From assembly GCA_030849805.1 (NCBI GenBank), contig JASANZ010002064.1, positions 1-41,127 of the forward strand: a DNA stretch of 41,127 nucleotides, in the 5' to 3' direction. Below the pieces are notes generated by a model. The model was not told the DNA's origin. It did not search any database and saw nothing but the letters and a program-made list of their open reading frames with translations. Made by a program: the position numbers and the translations under genes. How positions within the stretch are numbered: position 1 is the stretch's first letter; the number at the start of each line of letters is the position of its first letter. The DNA comes from Sergeia podlipaevii. Its lineage: Eukaryota > Euglenozoa > Kinetoplastea > Trypanosomatida > Trypanosomatidae. Positions 1 through 9,390 of the stretch are shown here, in pieces.

Positions 1-275
1 ATAATCATTAAATGCATTTTTCGTTTACTTCATGCTGATATCAACGCAAGTACAAAAGATGTCTGCTCAATTAGTGATATATATAGAGAGATAGATGGAT
101 AGATAGATATGAACCCAACAAAAACAACATTCTATGATGAAACCCAACGCTAATCATAGTAATAAGACTCCTAAAGGGAAAAAAAAAACATAAACGAGAA
201 GAACAACAACACATTCACTAATCTGCGGTAGTCCAGCGATCAGAAAAAAAGAGAGAAAAAAAAAGAGAATTCCTC
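1..275. other. 3' flank of the pseudokinase-TBCC gene
   Basis: This stretch lies downstream of the stop codon of the 2709-aa gene and should be its 3' UTR plus part of the next spacer. It is AT-rich, with a TA run followed by GATA-like repeats around 78-113 and A-rich purine runs near 178-190 and 245-268. The purine runs would read as pyrimidine tracts on the transcribed strand and could serve the next gene to the left, outside the window. No coding region was seen. Confidence 0.5.
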
Positions 276-3200
276 TTAATTTCTTTCAAGGGTCTGCATG
301 GCTCTAGTCACTCGGGCTGCGAGGTCCTGGTTTTTCACGACACGAGCCAGATACAATGCGCGAGCAGCCTCCACCCTCTCGGCTAACTCCCGCAGTTCTT
401 CATTCCTCACATCACGAAGAATGACTTCAGATAGCACCAGTTGGCGCCGCTTCTCGCACTCACTGTGCACCTTGCCTGCAAATTCGTCCATTCTTTCATG
501 CTCCGCGCCTTCGTCCCGGTTGTCGCGAATGTATAAAAAGGTAGGCGGCGCACCAGCGTGGCCCGCTGGGTCCTGGTCGGGACGTCTATAGCCACCTGTT
601 TCTTCTTTGTTGGTCCATTCACCAGCAGGTGACAAGCTGGGGCACCGCGTACTTTCGCCTGCGCCACCCTTGTCGTTGTCATGTGGCACGGATGAATTGT
701 TAGATGTATCACCAAGGTTGAGTGTTGTGAATGTAGTGGGCTGCCCATCGTGTGTGCCCAGCGCGTGACGGGCGAGGGCAGGAACTGGGCCGCTGGAAAG
801 TGGGCTGTGAACAAGCGGCATCTCGTGTGGCGCTTTCAGTAGTTCGTGTCCCTCCTCACTACTTAACATACTGTGTGTGATCCTGTCGCTTTCAGCCGCA
901 GGCCGGCTGGCGCTGGAAGCATCACCGCTCTTCTCTGCAGTAGGCAGGCTCTCCCTTGCTGATTGAACAGTGTCGAGAACCACATCTGGACTGCTAGGGT
1001 ATTGCACCGAGCTGTTGTAGAGGGGTATGCGAGCTCCGAGATAGCCAGGCTTGTTATCATATTGAAGACTGCCCGCGTTTGGATCAACATGGGTGCTGGG
1101 ATGAGATTTGTCGCCCTGAATGCATGTGCTCAGAGGAGAAAACGCAGAAAACTGAGGTTCCAAAGTAGTTAGCTCCTGCTTCTGAACCGCTACGTCATCG
1201 GTTCTCTCAACTGTGATGGACGAATCGGTGCTTGCAATAGTCGCTTCCTCTTTGATGTTTGCGACAAGAGCCGCATCAGCAGAGGCAACTAGGGGGCTAT
1301 CATTGTCACCTACTTCTTGGTGGGCCTCTGTTGCTGCCGCTTGCACGGACATGGTAGGTGCGCCGCTGTTACTGTGCTGCGTGTAGACGCAAAGCATCGT
1401 CGCAGTACCAGTGCTGTTGGCCTCTTCCTTCGGTTCCTTCTTCTCGCCCTTGTCGTCCATTTTCGTGTCTGCATTCATACGATCCAACTGAACCGTCGCA
1501 TCCCCATCGTCATCATTGCTCTCACCGTGATACTGCTTGACCTCAACCATCTCTTTCTTTTCCTCCGCGTGTTGTTCTTCTTCGTCGTCTTCGCCGTCGT
1601 CGTTCAACACAGAGGCGGTAGAAGCGGCAGAATTCTTCCTGGTCGGCTCGCTCTTCTCACTTACTGCTGGTGCTGCGCTGTGAGAGGAAGAGACGGTGTT
1701 GTGCACTGATGCCTCAAACAGTTCGTCTGCGTACTCGTCTGATTGGGTTTCCTCATCTGCTGCTGCTGCTGTTTCAAAAGGCTTGTCAGGAGTCGGTGGA
1801 CGTAGTTCGCGGCCCATCGTGACAGGCATCGGACGACAGTGAGAACCGTGCTCATCGGGACTTTCCTCAGCACTTCTACAAGTGCTAGACTTCGCAAAGA
1901 TGTCATCCGACTGTGTTGAAGAAGAGGAAGAAGATTTGACAAACATCTCCTTCCGTGGTGTCACCTGCCCCCGCGAGACTGGGTCAACGTGGTGTGAATT
2001 GCTTGGGTTCTGCGGAGTTTCCTTGTGAGCATGGGCGTCGATGCTGTGAATTGGTCCTTGTGCTTCTTTTCCATACGCATCTCCAGAGAACTCGTCGTCA
2101 TCGCTGCTGCCCAGCTCCGGACGAGGTGGGTACACAACGACACGGTCATCGGAGACTTGCGAGGTGGAGCTATTGTGACTGCCACTGTCGCCGTCCTCCT
2201 GCGCCTCTGGAGAGGGCGGGGGTGGGGGCATACGGCGGCCCGATGTGGTTGCTGCCGCTGAGGACCTTCCGCCGCCTCTTCCTGTTGCGCTTGAAGCCTC
2301 GAGCCCATCATCATCATGTTCAGTTGTGACACTCGGCAGCGCATCCCGGAGTGCAGTAGTAGCGGCAGCGGCAGATGGAATATACGCATGCATTGCAGAA
2401 GAGGAAGCAGAGGAGGAGTTGTGAGAGTCATCTACCTTACGCTCTATCCTACTGTTACTATTGCTACTGTTGCTGCTATCGTTCAGCGGCACCCCTCGGA
2501 TAGTGGTGGCAGCCACTGACGTACGTGGGTCAAGTGCCTGAATAGTGCTGCTGTTATTAGCACTGCTGCCGCTACCACCGCTGTTCACATAGCAATCATC
2601 ACCATCACATACCCTGGATGACGTAGTCTCACCGCGGGATATCACAAGTTCTAACAAAACCCCTCCACGATGCTCTTCTGGCGTGGCAACGCCCTGCTGC
2701 TCCTGCCTCTCGCTTTCTTTGGATCCCTCTTCATCAACACCTCGTCGCTCCTTAAGGAGATACGTCTCTTTCTTCTTCTCGATGGATATACCTCCACACA
2801 CCCCATGCAACGACACCGCCCCCCGCCTAGCAGCCTCTTCCTCCGCAGCAACCATATCTGTGTGTGGGCTGCAAATGTACTCCAACGCTGAGGTAAGCAC
2901 CTCCGTGTACGTTGGCCGCACGCACGCCTCGCGCTCCACGAGTTCCTCCACCGCTTGGACAAAGGCTCCATCCTTCATACCCAAGCACACCCCTGAGAGG
3001 GGCATCAGAAGCGTCACAGGACGATCCAGTCGCGCTCGAGCATCCGTGACACCACCAGTAATCTGCAGCGCCTTCACAACGAGGACGCTAGAGGTATCCA
3101 AGTCCGCCGGCGCGGGGGCCCCAAGCGTCACCACGTCAAATGTGGTACGTGCCGCCACCACGTCAATATCCACCACGCTCGTCACCGAGGCAGGAACGAG

Positions 3201-6200
3201 CACAACCTCCAAAATGTGGTTGTTATCCGTCTCCACCCCAGCGCGCGCGAGAAGCTCCTCATAGTTCCAACTTGTAATGTTCAACGCAGAGACGCCCATG
3301 TAGGCGCAGCGTAGAAAAAGAGGGGTGTTGTTGGTCAACAGAGCAACATGGCAGTGCCGCGAGTCCTGCGCTGCGAAGCGCTGACACGCCACGCGTACCG
3401 TGACATTGTCGCAACGCGCAAGAATGACCAATTGAGCTGCAGCAACAACAATATTCAGTGGCCCTGTGCAGTCTTCGATGAGCACGCTACCTACCGCGTC
3501 CGCAATGTGTACCTCGCCCACACTCACTCGCTGTATAAGGAGATCACACAGCACACCAAGACGCTGTGAAGACCCCAACGTGAAGCGTTGCTGCTGGCGC
3601 ACCTGTAAGGCGCCTTCGAGACGCATAATGGATGCATCCACCAAATCGTGCACACGCACCACAGAGCGATGATGCGGCTGCAGCATTCCACCTCCCCCAT
3701 TGTCTCGCATCTTTTCTGTTTCCTTCAGATCCTCTCTCTCTTCAGAGCAAACATGATGCTGTTCGCCGGATGGAAAACACTCGTCAGGAAAGGCGCGATA
3801 CGTAAAGCTTGACTGCACATCATGCATGCCAGCTGTCTCACAGCACTGCAGAAAAAAAGTGCTCTCTGTCACATTCGACAGTTGCTTCGACGACACATGT
3901 TCATTGATTGGCAGCGGGATAGTCACTGTGAGCATCTCCGGCATAGACTCTGGGTGTCCCGCGTACCATTCCGTATCGCACACGGTCACGTCCTCGCAGT
4001 CTGACACGACAACGTCCTGTCTGCCGCCACCTCGCAGAATCACATTGAGCAGCTCAAGTTCATGCTCCTCAAAAGCGGTCACAACCGTGGCATCGCCCTC
4101 TTGAACCGCATCCGCGTACACTGCACGCAGGATCTCATCCACATAGGGGCACTGTAGATACAGAGGTAGCACCGTTACACTCGTACACCCCGCAAGCTCC
4201 AAATAGCCTGTTACCAGTGCCCACACTGTCATGTCCATGCAATCTGTGATGGCGCACTCCCGCGCAACAAAGCAAAGTGAGACGTGATGGCAATCGCGGA
4301 CGACGACGCTGTTGATCGACCCAACAACAAAAATCTTACAATTGCTACAGCGCTCCACGACAACATCGCTGACAACATCCAATATAAAGATAACAGGGCA
4401 GCGCGGTGACGCGTAGCATGCTTCCTCTTCCTGTTGTTGCTGTGATTCTTTAAAACTTCTAGCTCCTTGCTCTCCCTTTTGGATACTAGCGTACATCTCC
4501 GACACACGCGTTAAATGCTCAAAAGTTTCCTTCTCTCCACGACCGCTATCCTCCGCGTTCTGACTAGTGCCGTGCACATCGGCAATCGTCACGTACTTGT
4601 CGCGTAGTTCGCTGTAATAATACGTGCAGTCACTCACGCCATCGTCTCTGTGCGAGAAATGTGCCCCACACGCCGCCAGCGGATGTGAATATGGGTAGTC
4701 ATGGCCCTGGCGCTCCAGTCCTAGTAGTTCCAACTTCCGATTCGCTGGCTTGCCGTGTGCATCACCACGCTCCTCCCCGTCATCGTCGTCATCGCTGCTG
4801 CTGCAGTTCTCATTGACAGTCGTATTGTTCAGAAGACTGAGGTACCCAGTGAGCATGCTCGCGCTGCTGCGGGAGTCGTCTGCCGCTCCAGAGCTGGTGC
4901 GTCCCACGCCAATAGACGACGCTACGCCCGTAGCACAGTCCAAGCCCCCAGGCACTAGACGATCCACAGACCTATTGCTACAACCATTACTCCGCTGCTG
5001 AAGCGATTGCGTGGTCGCTGCTCTCATCGTTGACAACTCTACAGATTTTACTTGCTGAAATCTACGTAGAAGGGCTGGCATCGCCCCGGACATCTCCTGC
5101 GGTTGACACACGCGCTTGTAGTCCTCTGTGAGTCCTGGATAAGAGACACAATACGCATTCGTTTCAAGAGACCTCACGGCACCACGGCGTACGTACTCAG
5201 GTGGATTGACACCTGGGTAATGCAATGCCACGTTTGATACGTCGTCTAACAGCACATAAGAAGCACCAACCGCAAGCGGTGCGCAGTGTCGCACATCCCG
5301 CGCGTAGCAAGCCAAGGCTGGTCCAAGAAGCAACTCGCAATGGCTAATGTTAGCCAGCATGATATAGCGGAACCCGGCAAGCACCTCCACTCGGCAGTTC
5401 TCAAGATCCCGAAGTAACAAGGTGTCTATATTGTCCTCCGCGATGCACTGTAGATCGTCACGTCTGAGGGTAAGCAGAGCGTTTTTGTTTTCCTTAAACG
5501 CGACGCAGCGAAGATGCGGAAAAATAACGCACCCACTATCCAGCTCGAGCCTCTCACGGGCAGCACGCTGCACTGCTTCTCTCTCTTGACGATCGCTCAA
5601 GAGGTCAGAGGAAGAAGCATTCGAGGCTGCGGATGCTGTGATACCCAACAGTGAAGAGCAGGCAGGAAAAAACAGCTCCGCCACGCGGTGGTTGCGCGTT
5701 TCGTTGCACCGTTCATATTTGCTAATGTCCTGGAACGCAGTAGCGGCAGCGGCAGCTGTAGAGCCGCCTTCTTTTCCTGATAGCAAGTCTCTCAGCGAGT
5801 CACGCAGCGAGGCAAGCCGATTGGCAAAGATGGAGTTGCGGTGCAGCCGCGGAAGGTATGGGGAGGTACCACAGTGGGAGCGGCAGTTGTCCACGATGCG
5901 AGCGACTGCATACACTGTACGATGTACAGTGTCCTTCATAGCAAGCCGCTCACGCTCCGTTGTTGTCGTAGTGTTGCTTGTATCCGCCATATCACTCTCA
6001 AGACGATGCTGAGCAAAGAGAGGATGTGACAAGAGCGAGATTGCGTCCTTGTAAGTTACCCCCTTATCCTCGCTCCTTCCCGCATTCACACAGTCAGAAA
6101 GAAACAATTCCAAGTGCTCAATGAACTCGTCAGAGTACGCGGCTCGTGCACGGCGGTTACGAGTGTACGCAGTGCCCATAATGGCGACATAGAGGTCTTC

Positions 6201-8405
6201 GTTGCTGAGATCCCTCGCGAGCGTGCTCAGTGCTTCTTGAAGTGTCGTCCCATGTAACGCTGGTGCGCCGATGTACAGCAACAGCGCTAGCATTCCAAGT
6301 GCGTACACGTCGTCTTGTGGTCGCACGTGTGCAAGTAGAATGTTGTGACCTTCGTCGTCATACATCTCAATGGCATGCAGCGCCAGCTTCTCCTCTGCGT
6401 CTAAGCGGGAGCTCTCACCAAGCCTACCAGGCGTGGGTGGCGCACCACCATCTGCCCATATATGGCTCACCGCAGTTTCCATCCGACCAGCAAGCGCGAG
6501 AGAGAGAAAGGAGGGGTCACTTGGGTAGGCGAGGCTCGTGGTAGCAATACCAGCGGGCTGCGTGAGGGTGCAGCGGCCATCACCTAAAGAAAAGAGAACA
6601 TTCGCAGCGTGTAGTGCCCCGTGTACAAACCCGTTCTGGTGAAGTGAAGCCACGCGGAGAGTGGCGCTGCGCAGCAGCGCAATAAACTCGGACTCAGCAA
6701 GAGGCTCTGAGGCAAAGGCTACGACATCTAATAAGGTGACACTAAAGGGCTGAAAGTCAAGTTCCGCCACGAGGCGGCACGATGCATCGACATGCATGCC
6801 CACCACACCTGCGCAAACAGATTCCTTCCCACCATCCTCCTCGACATCTCCGTCCCTGTTCACAAGTCCGGCTTCCTCCAGTGCCTGCTGTGTCTCAAGC
6901 ATGTAGTATGCAATACGCTGTACACGACGCTGCATGGCAGAGCGGTCTGCCCGATGTTCGGCGTAGCCAGCTCGCTGGAAGAGTGACATCACTTTCACTA
7001 GGTCTGGCACATAATCGGTTTTTGGCAGTGCCACCGTAGAGTGGTAAGCGGTGGTAAGAGGAGTAGCATCAACCAAGCGCAATGTTTTAAGGCATGTATT
7101 CCAAGCCGTAGTCTCCTCAATGGGCACCTCTTGAGCTGCAATAGAGTTGTCGTCGCTGGCGTCCCCCTCTTCGTTTTCGCCGCTCTGCGCGTTCTCAATA
7201 TCATGTGAGAACTGTGTCTCATCGAGCTCCATAGGCTTCACCTTATCATGCCCACTGTCACGCAGAGTAGGAAGTGACCGCATGGGTGTTCTCTCGCTAT
7301 CAGTCTCATCATCATCATCATCATCATTGCTGCTGTCGCGTGGCACAACGTTTGGGTGAGTACTACCACCACGGGCTTGAGGCATCTCAAAGTCAGGCAA
7401 ATCAGCGGATGACGTGCTACTCTCGTGGTCTTGCGTAGAAAAAGAGTTATTCCTCGCGTCTTGTGTTTGAGGATGCAAGCAATGGTGACCCTGGCGCAAG
7501 GGATTACTGTGCTCGCTGCTGTTGGAGCGAGAACGTGCCGCTTCTTGTGTGGCTTTTCCTGCTCCTGCCACTCCTCCCTCAACGAATGGTAGTGATGTTG
7601 CTACTGCTACTGGTGTTAACGTATCCTGCTCTTCATTTTTATCAAGCCCATATTGCACTTGTTCACTCATTGAACTAAATCCGCTCTTGCTGCTGTTGCT
7701 GCTACTTGCCCTATTATCACTGCTGAAGCTCGACAAGTGGTGTGCCCCTGCGCCTGCAGCGGCATTTACGTCTTCGTACGATACGTCGTCGACTGTTTCA
7801 TCATCTGATTCGATGCCGCCGCCGCGCATAGAGAGACGATGAGGCATCTGTGCAGGCGCGACGGCGCCGGCAGCGTCAGTAGCTGTGGTACTGTTATCTT
7901 CCGAATCTACAGCTACAAAGGCGCGTATTTTTGTCTTGGTTGCTGCTGTCCCCGCTGACACCGCCTGGGTGCTAGTGGTCTGTGGCTGCTCATGACGCTG
8001 TCCAACAATACCGCCTTCTCTACAATGTACATTGACGTTGTGGTGGGAACCGAGACCCGGCAGCGGAAGTCCGCGTCTTCCACGAGGCCGCTCCGATGAA
8101 GAAGAAGACGTGGTGCTGCTGCTATCATGCGATTCACATTTCCTCTTTTCACTATCCTCTTCCTCATCGTCTCTGCTCTGCATCATTGACTGGGAGACAG
8201 GTGATGTGACAGCAGCAGCAGCAGCTGAAGAAGAAGAAGCTCCTGCTTGCTTCGGTTGAGTGTACCGAGATTCAGCGAGTGTCTCATCTTCCTCAAAAAC
8301 TAGCGAGTCTACGACATGTGAGCGAAGTGGCGCTTGTTTCTGGGCGATCCGAGAGTGGCGTCCCTCTACCGAGGATTCACTGCTGCTTGAGTCATCAAAG
8401 TTCAT
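276..8405 (-). CDS. Giant protein: pseudokinase fused to TBCC/C-CAP-like beta-helix blocks
   Basis: This 2709-aa protein has a Ser/Asp/Glu-rich disordered N-terminus (about 1-435). A kinase-like domain follows at about 500-800. Its catalytic-loop equivalent reads HGALHAANVLF (about 595-605), where active kinases have H-R-D-x-K-x-x-x-N, so the catalytic Asp and Lys are missing. No DFG motif follows. A typical helix-F stretch, DDVYALGMLALLL (about 698), and a terminal LLSHPLF-like motif (about 793) keep the fold recognisable. Three blocks rich in short beta strands with recurring Cys and Asp-Cys turns lie near 950-1065, 1336-1420 and 1611-1726; they resemble the TBCC/C-CAP domain of tubulin cofactor C and TBCCD1. 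A second disordered region and a charged coiled coil (about 2640-2709) finish it. The pseudokinase call is fairly firm, the TBCC call moderate. I infer a cytoskeletal scaffold. It is far longer than TBCCD1 and is not that protein. Confidence 0.85.
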   Translation of the reverse strand: MNFDDSSSSESSVEGRHSRIAQKQAPLRSHVVDSLVFEEDETLAESRYTQPKQAGASSSSAAAAAVTSPVSQSMMQSRDDEEEDSEKRKCESHDSSSTTSSSSSERPRGRRGLPLPGLGSHHNVNVHCREGGIVGQRHEQPQTTSTQAVSAGTAATKTKIRAFVAVDSEDNSTTATDAAGAVAPAQMPHRLSMRGGGIESDDETVDDVSYEDVNAAAGAGAHHLSSFSSDNRASSSNSSKSGFSSMSEQVQYGLDKNEEQDTLTPVAVATSLPFVEGGVAGAGKATQEAARSRSNSSEHSNPLRQGHHCLHPQTQDARNNSFSTQDHESSTSSADLPDFEMPQARGGSTHPNVVPRDSSNDDDDDDETDSERTPMRSLPTLRDSGHDKVKPMELDETQFSHDIENAQSGENEEGDASDDNSIAAQEVPIEETTAWNTCLKTLRLVDATPLTTAYHSTVALPKTDYVPDLVKVMSLFQRAGYAEHRADRSAMQRRVQRIAYYMLETQQALEEAGLVNRDGDVEEDGGKESVCAGVVGMHVDASCRLVAELDFQPFSVTLLDVVAFASEPLAESEFIALLRSATLRVASLHQNGFVHGALHAANVLFSLGDGRCTLTQPAGIATTSLAYPSDPSFLSLALAGRMETAVSHIWADGGAPPTPGRLGESSRLDAEEKLALHAIEMYDDEGHNILLAHVRPQDDVYALGMLALLLYIGAPALHGTTLQEALSTLARDLSNEDLYVAIMGTAYTRNRRARAAYSDEFIEHLELFLSDCVNAGRSEDKGVTYKDAISLLSHPLFAQHRLESDMADTSNTTTTTERERLAMKDTVHRTVYAVARIVDNCRSHCGTSPYLPRLHRNSIFANRLASLRDSLRDLLSGKEGGSTAAAAATAFQDISKYERCNETRNHRVAELFFPACSSLLGITASAASNASSSDLLSDRQEREAVQRAARERLELDSGCVIFPHLRCVAFKENKNALLTLRRDDLQCIAEDNIDTLLLRDLENCRVEVLAGFRYIMLANISHCELLLGPALACYARDVRHCAPLAVGASYVLLDDVSNVALHYPGVNPPEYVRRGAVRSLETNAYCVSYPGLTEDYKRVCQPQEMSGAMPALLRRFQQVKSVELSTMRAATTQSLQQRSNGCSNRSVDRLVPGGLDCATGVASSIGVGRTSSGAADDSRSSASMLTGYLSLLNNTTVNENCSSSDDDDDGEERGDAHGKPANRKLELLGLERQGHDYPYSHPLAACGAHFSHRDDGVSDCTYYYSELRDKYVTIADVHGTSQNAEDSGRGEKETFEHLTRVSEMYASIQKGEQGARSFKESQQQQEEEACYASPRCPVIFILDVVSDVVVERCSNCKIFVVGSINSVVVRDCHHVSLCFVARECAITDCMDMTVWALVTGYLELAGCTSVTVLPLYLQCPYVDEILRAVYADAVQEGDATVVTAFEEHELELLNVILRGGGRQDVVVSDCEDVTVCDTEWYAGHPESMPEMLTVTIPLPINEHVSSKQLSNVTESTFFLQCCETAGMHDVQSSFTYRAFPDECFPSGEQHHVCSEEREDLKETEKMRDNGGGGMLQPHHRSVVRVHDLVDASIMRLEGALQVRQQQRFTLGSSQRLGVLCDLLIQRVSVGEVHIADAVGSVLIEDCTGPLNIVVAAAQLVILARCDNVTVRVACQRFAAQDSRHCHVALLTNNTPLFLRCAYMGVSALNITSWNYEELLARAGVETDNNHILEVVLVPASVTSVVDIDVVAARTTFDVVTLGAPAPADLDTSSVLVVKALQITGGVTDARARLDRPVTLLMPLSGVCLGMKDGAFVQAVEELVEREACVRPTYTEVLTSALEYICSPHTDMVAAEEEAARRGAVSLHGVCGGISIEKKKETYLLKERRGVDEEGSKESERQEQQGVATPEEHRGGVLLELVISRGETTSSRVCDGDDCYVNSGGSGSSANNSSTIQALDPRTSVAATTIRGVPLNDSSNSSNSNSRIERKVDDSHNSSSASSSAMHAYIPSAAAATTALRDALPSVTTEHDDDGLEASSATGRGGGRSSAAATTSGRRMPPPPPSPEAQEDGDSGSHNSSTSQVSDDRVVVYPPRPELGSSDDDEFSGDAYGKEAQGPIHSIDAHAHKETPQNPSNSHHVDPVSRGQVTPRKEMFVKSSSSSSTQSDDIFAKSSTCRSAEESPDEHGSHCRPMPVTMGRELRPPTPDKPFETAAAADEETQSDEYADELFEASVHNTVSSSHSAAPAVSEKSEPTRKNSAASTASVLNDDGEDDEEEQHAEEKKEMVEVKQYHGESNDDDGDATVQLDRMNADTKMDDKGEKKEPKEEANSTGTATMLCVYTQHSNSGAPTMSVQAAATEAHQEVGDNDSPLVASADAALVANIKEEATIASTDSSITVERTDDVAVQKQELTTLEPQFSAFSPLSTCIQGDKSHPSTHVDPNAGSLQYDNKPGYLGARIPLYNSSVQYPSSPDVVLDTVQSARESLPTAEKSGDASSASRPAAESDRITHSMLSSEEGHELLKAPHEMPLVHSPLSSGPVPALARHALGTHDGQPTTFTTLNLGDTSNNSSVPHDNDKGGAGESTRCPSLSPAGEWTNKEETGGYRRPDQDPAGHAGAPPTFLYIRDNRDEGAEHERMDEFAGKVHSECEKRRQLVLSEVILRDVRNEELRELAERVEAARALYLARVVKNQDLAARVTRAMQTLERN

Positions 8406-8412
8406 TTTTTTC

Positions 8413-8455
8413 CTTTACGCCCAAGCGCAAAAAAAAAAAAAAAAGAGAGAGGAGG
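8413..8455 (-). promoter_or_regulatory. Putative trans-splice acceptor of the pseudokinase-TBCC gene
   Basis: On the minus strand an uninterrupted pyrimidine run (plus 8429-8455) is followed by the first AG at plus 8414-8413. If used, the leader before the ATG would be only 7 nt, unusually short. Inferred from the standard kinetoplastid rule of polypyrimidine tract then first AG. Confidence 0.5.
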
Positions 8456-9342
8456 CAAAATATGTGAAAAATTTGTTGGCTATACTAAAAATCGGAGTGA
8501 CTTCAAAAGTAACCGAAGTACCCCTCTATCGTCTACTTCAAGCGTATTTAGCACGTTCCTTTCTGTGCTTTCCTTTTTTTTCTATCTGTCTATCTATATA
8601 TATATCAAGGAGGTTTCTCTCGTCTTACTAATTGCCAGTATTTGTGATACGATCTATCGGCTTAAGTGATAATATGCACTACATATTAGCAATGAAAAGG
8701 AAAAAAAAGGAGATTTACAAAATTAGCAGCAAAAGGATGTGTCCTACACAACAAGTAGCACTTTAACGCTTGATGATGAAGTGTTCCGCACACTATTGTC
8801 CTTGCTATTCATACAATGTAACAAACATAAAAAAAAGAGAAAATAATCAAGCATCCAACACAAAGTATTGTAGTGTGTATATGTGCTTTTTTTTTTTCAT
8901 GGTTGGCTAGAAGGCGTAAAAGGTACGTCATAGAAATATATATGTTTTCTCCTATTTTCCTTCCTCACGTACCCAGATTTCATGATATCAACCTGAAAAA
9001 AGGACTTTAATGACAAAAAAAGAAATACTACACGGAACGTGTAGGTGGCTTACAGCTGCATGAATAAAAGTAAGCATATATGTTTTATTTGATTTGATCG
9101 TCAGCTCCGTACTAATACTACCATATATTGCAAGAACTTTTCCCCATCCTTTATCATATTGTCTTTTCTTTCGATCACGAACTTTTGATCCTCTCACTTA
9201 ATTCTTTTTGCCTTTCGCCACACCGGGCTATTATAGTTTGTACTCACACTCACATTTTTCCTCGCAATCCCATTTTTTTTCATAAATAATTGCACTGAAG
9301 TTGCAATGGGACAGCAGCAGTATATAAATAAATAAATGAAAA

Positions 9343-9390
9343 CATATATATATATATATATATATGTATATGTATATGTATATATATATA
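9343..9390. repeat. TA/TG dinucleotide microsatellite
   Basis: A nearly pure TA repeat interrupted by three TG units. It is one of the longest simple repeats in the window. Confidence 0.9.

Noticed and set aside
7309..7330. TCA trinucleotide run as a microsatellite feature
   Set aside because: It lies inside the coding sequence of the pseudokinase-TBCC protein and encodes an Asp stretch, so it is covered by that gene's entry.
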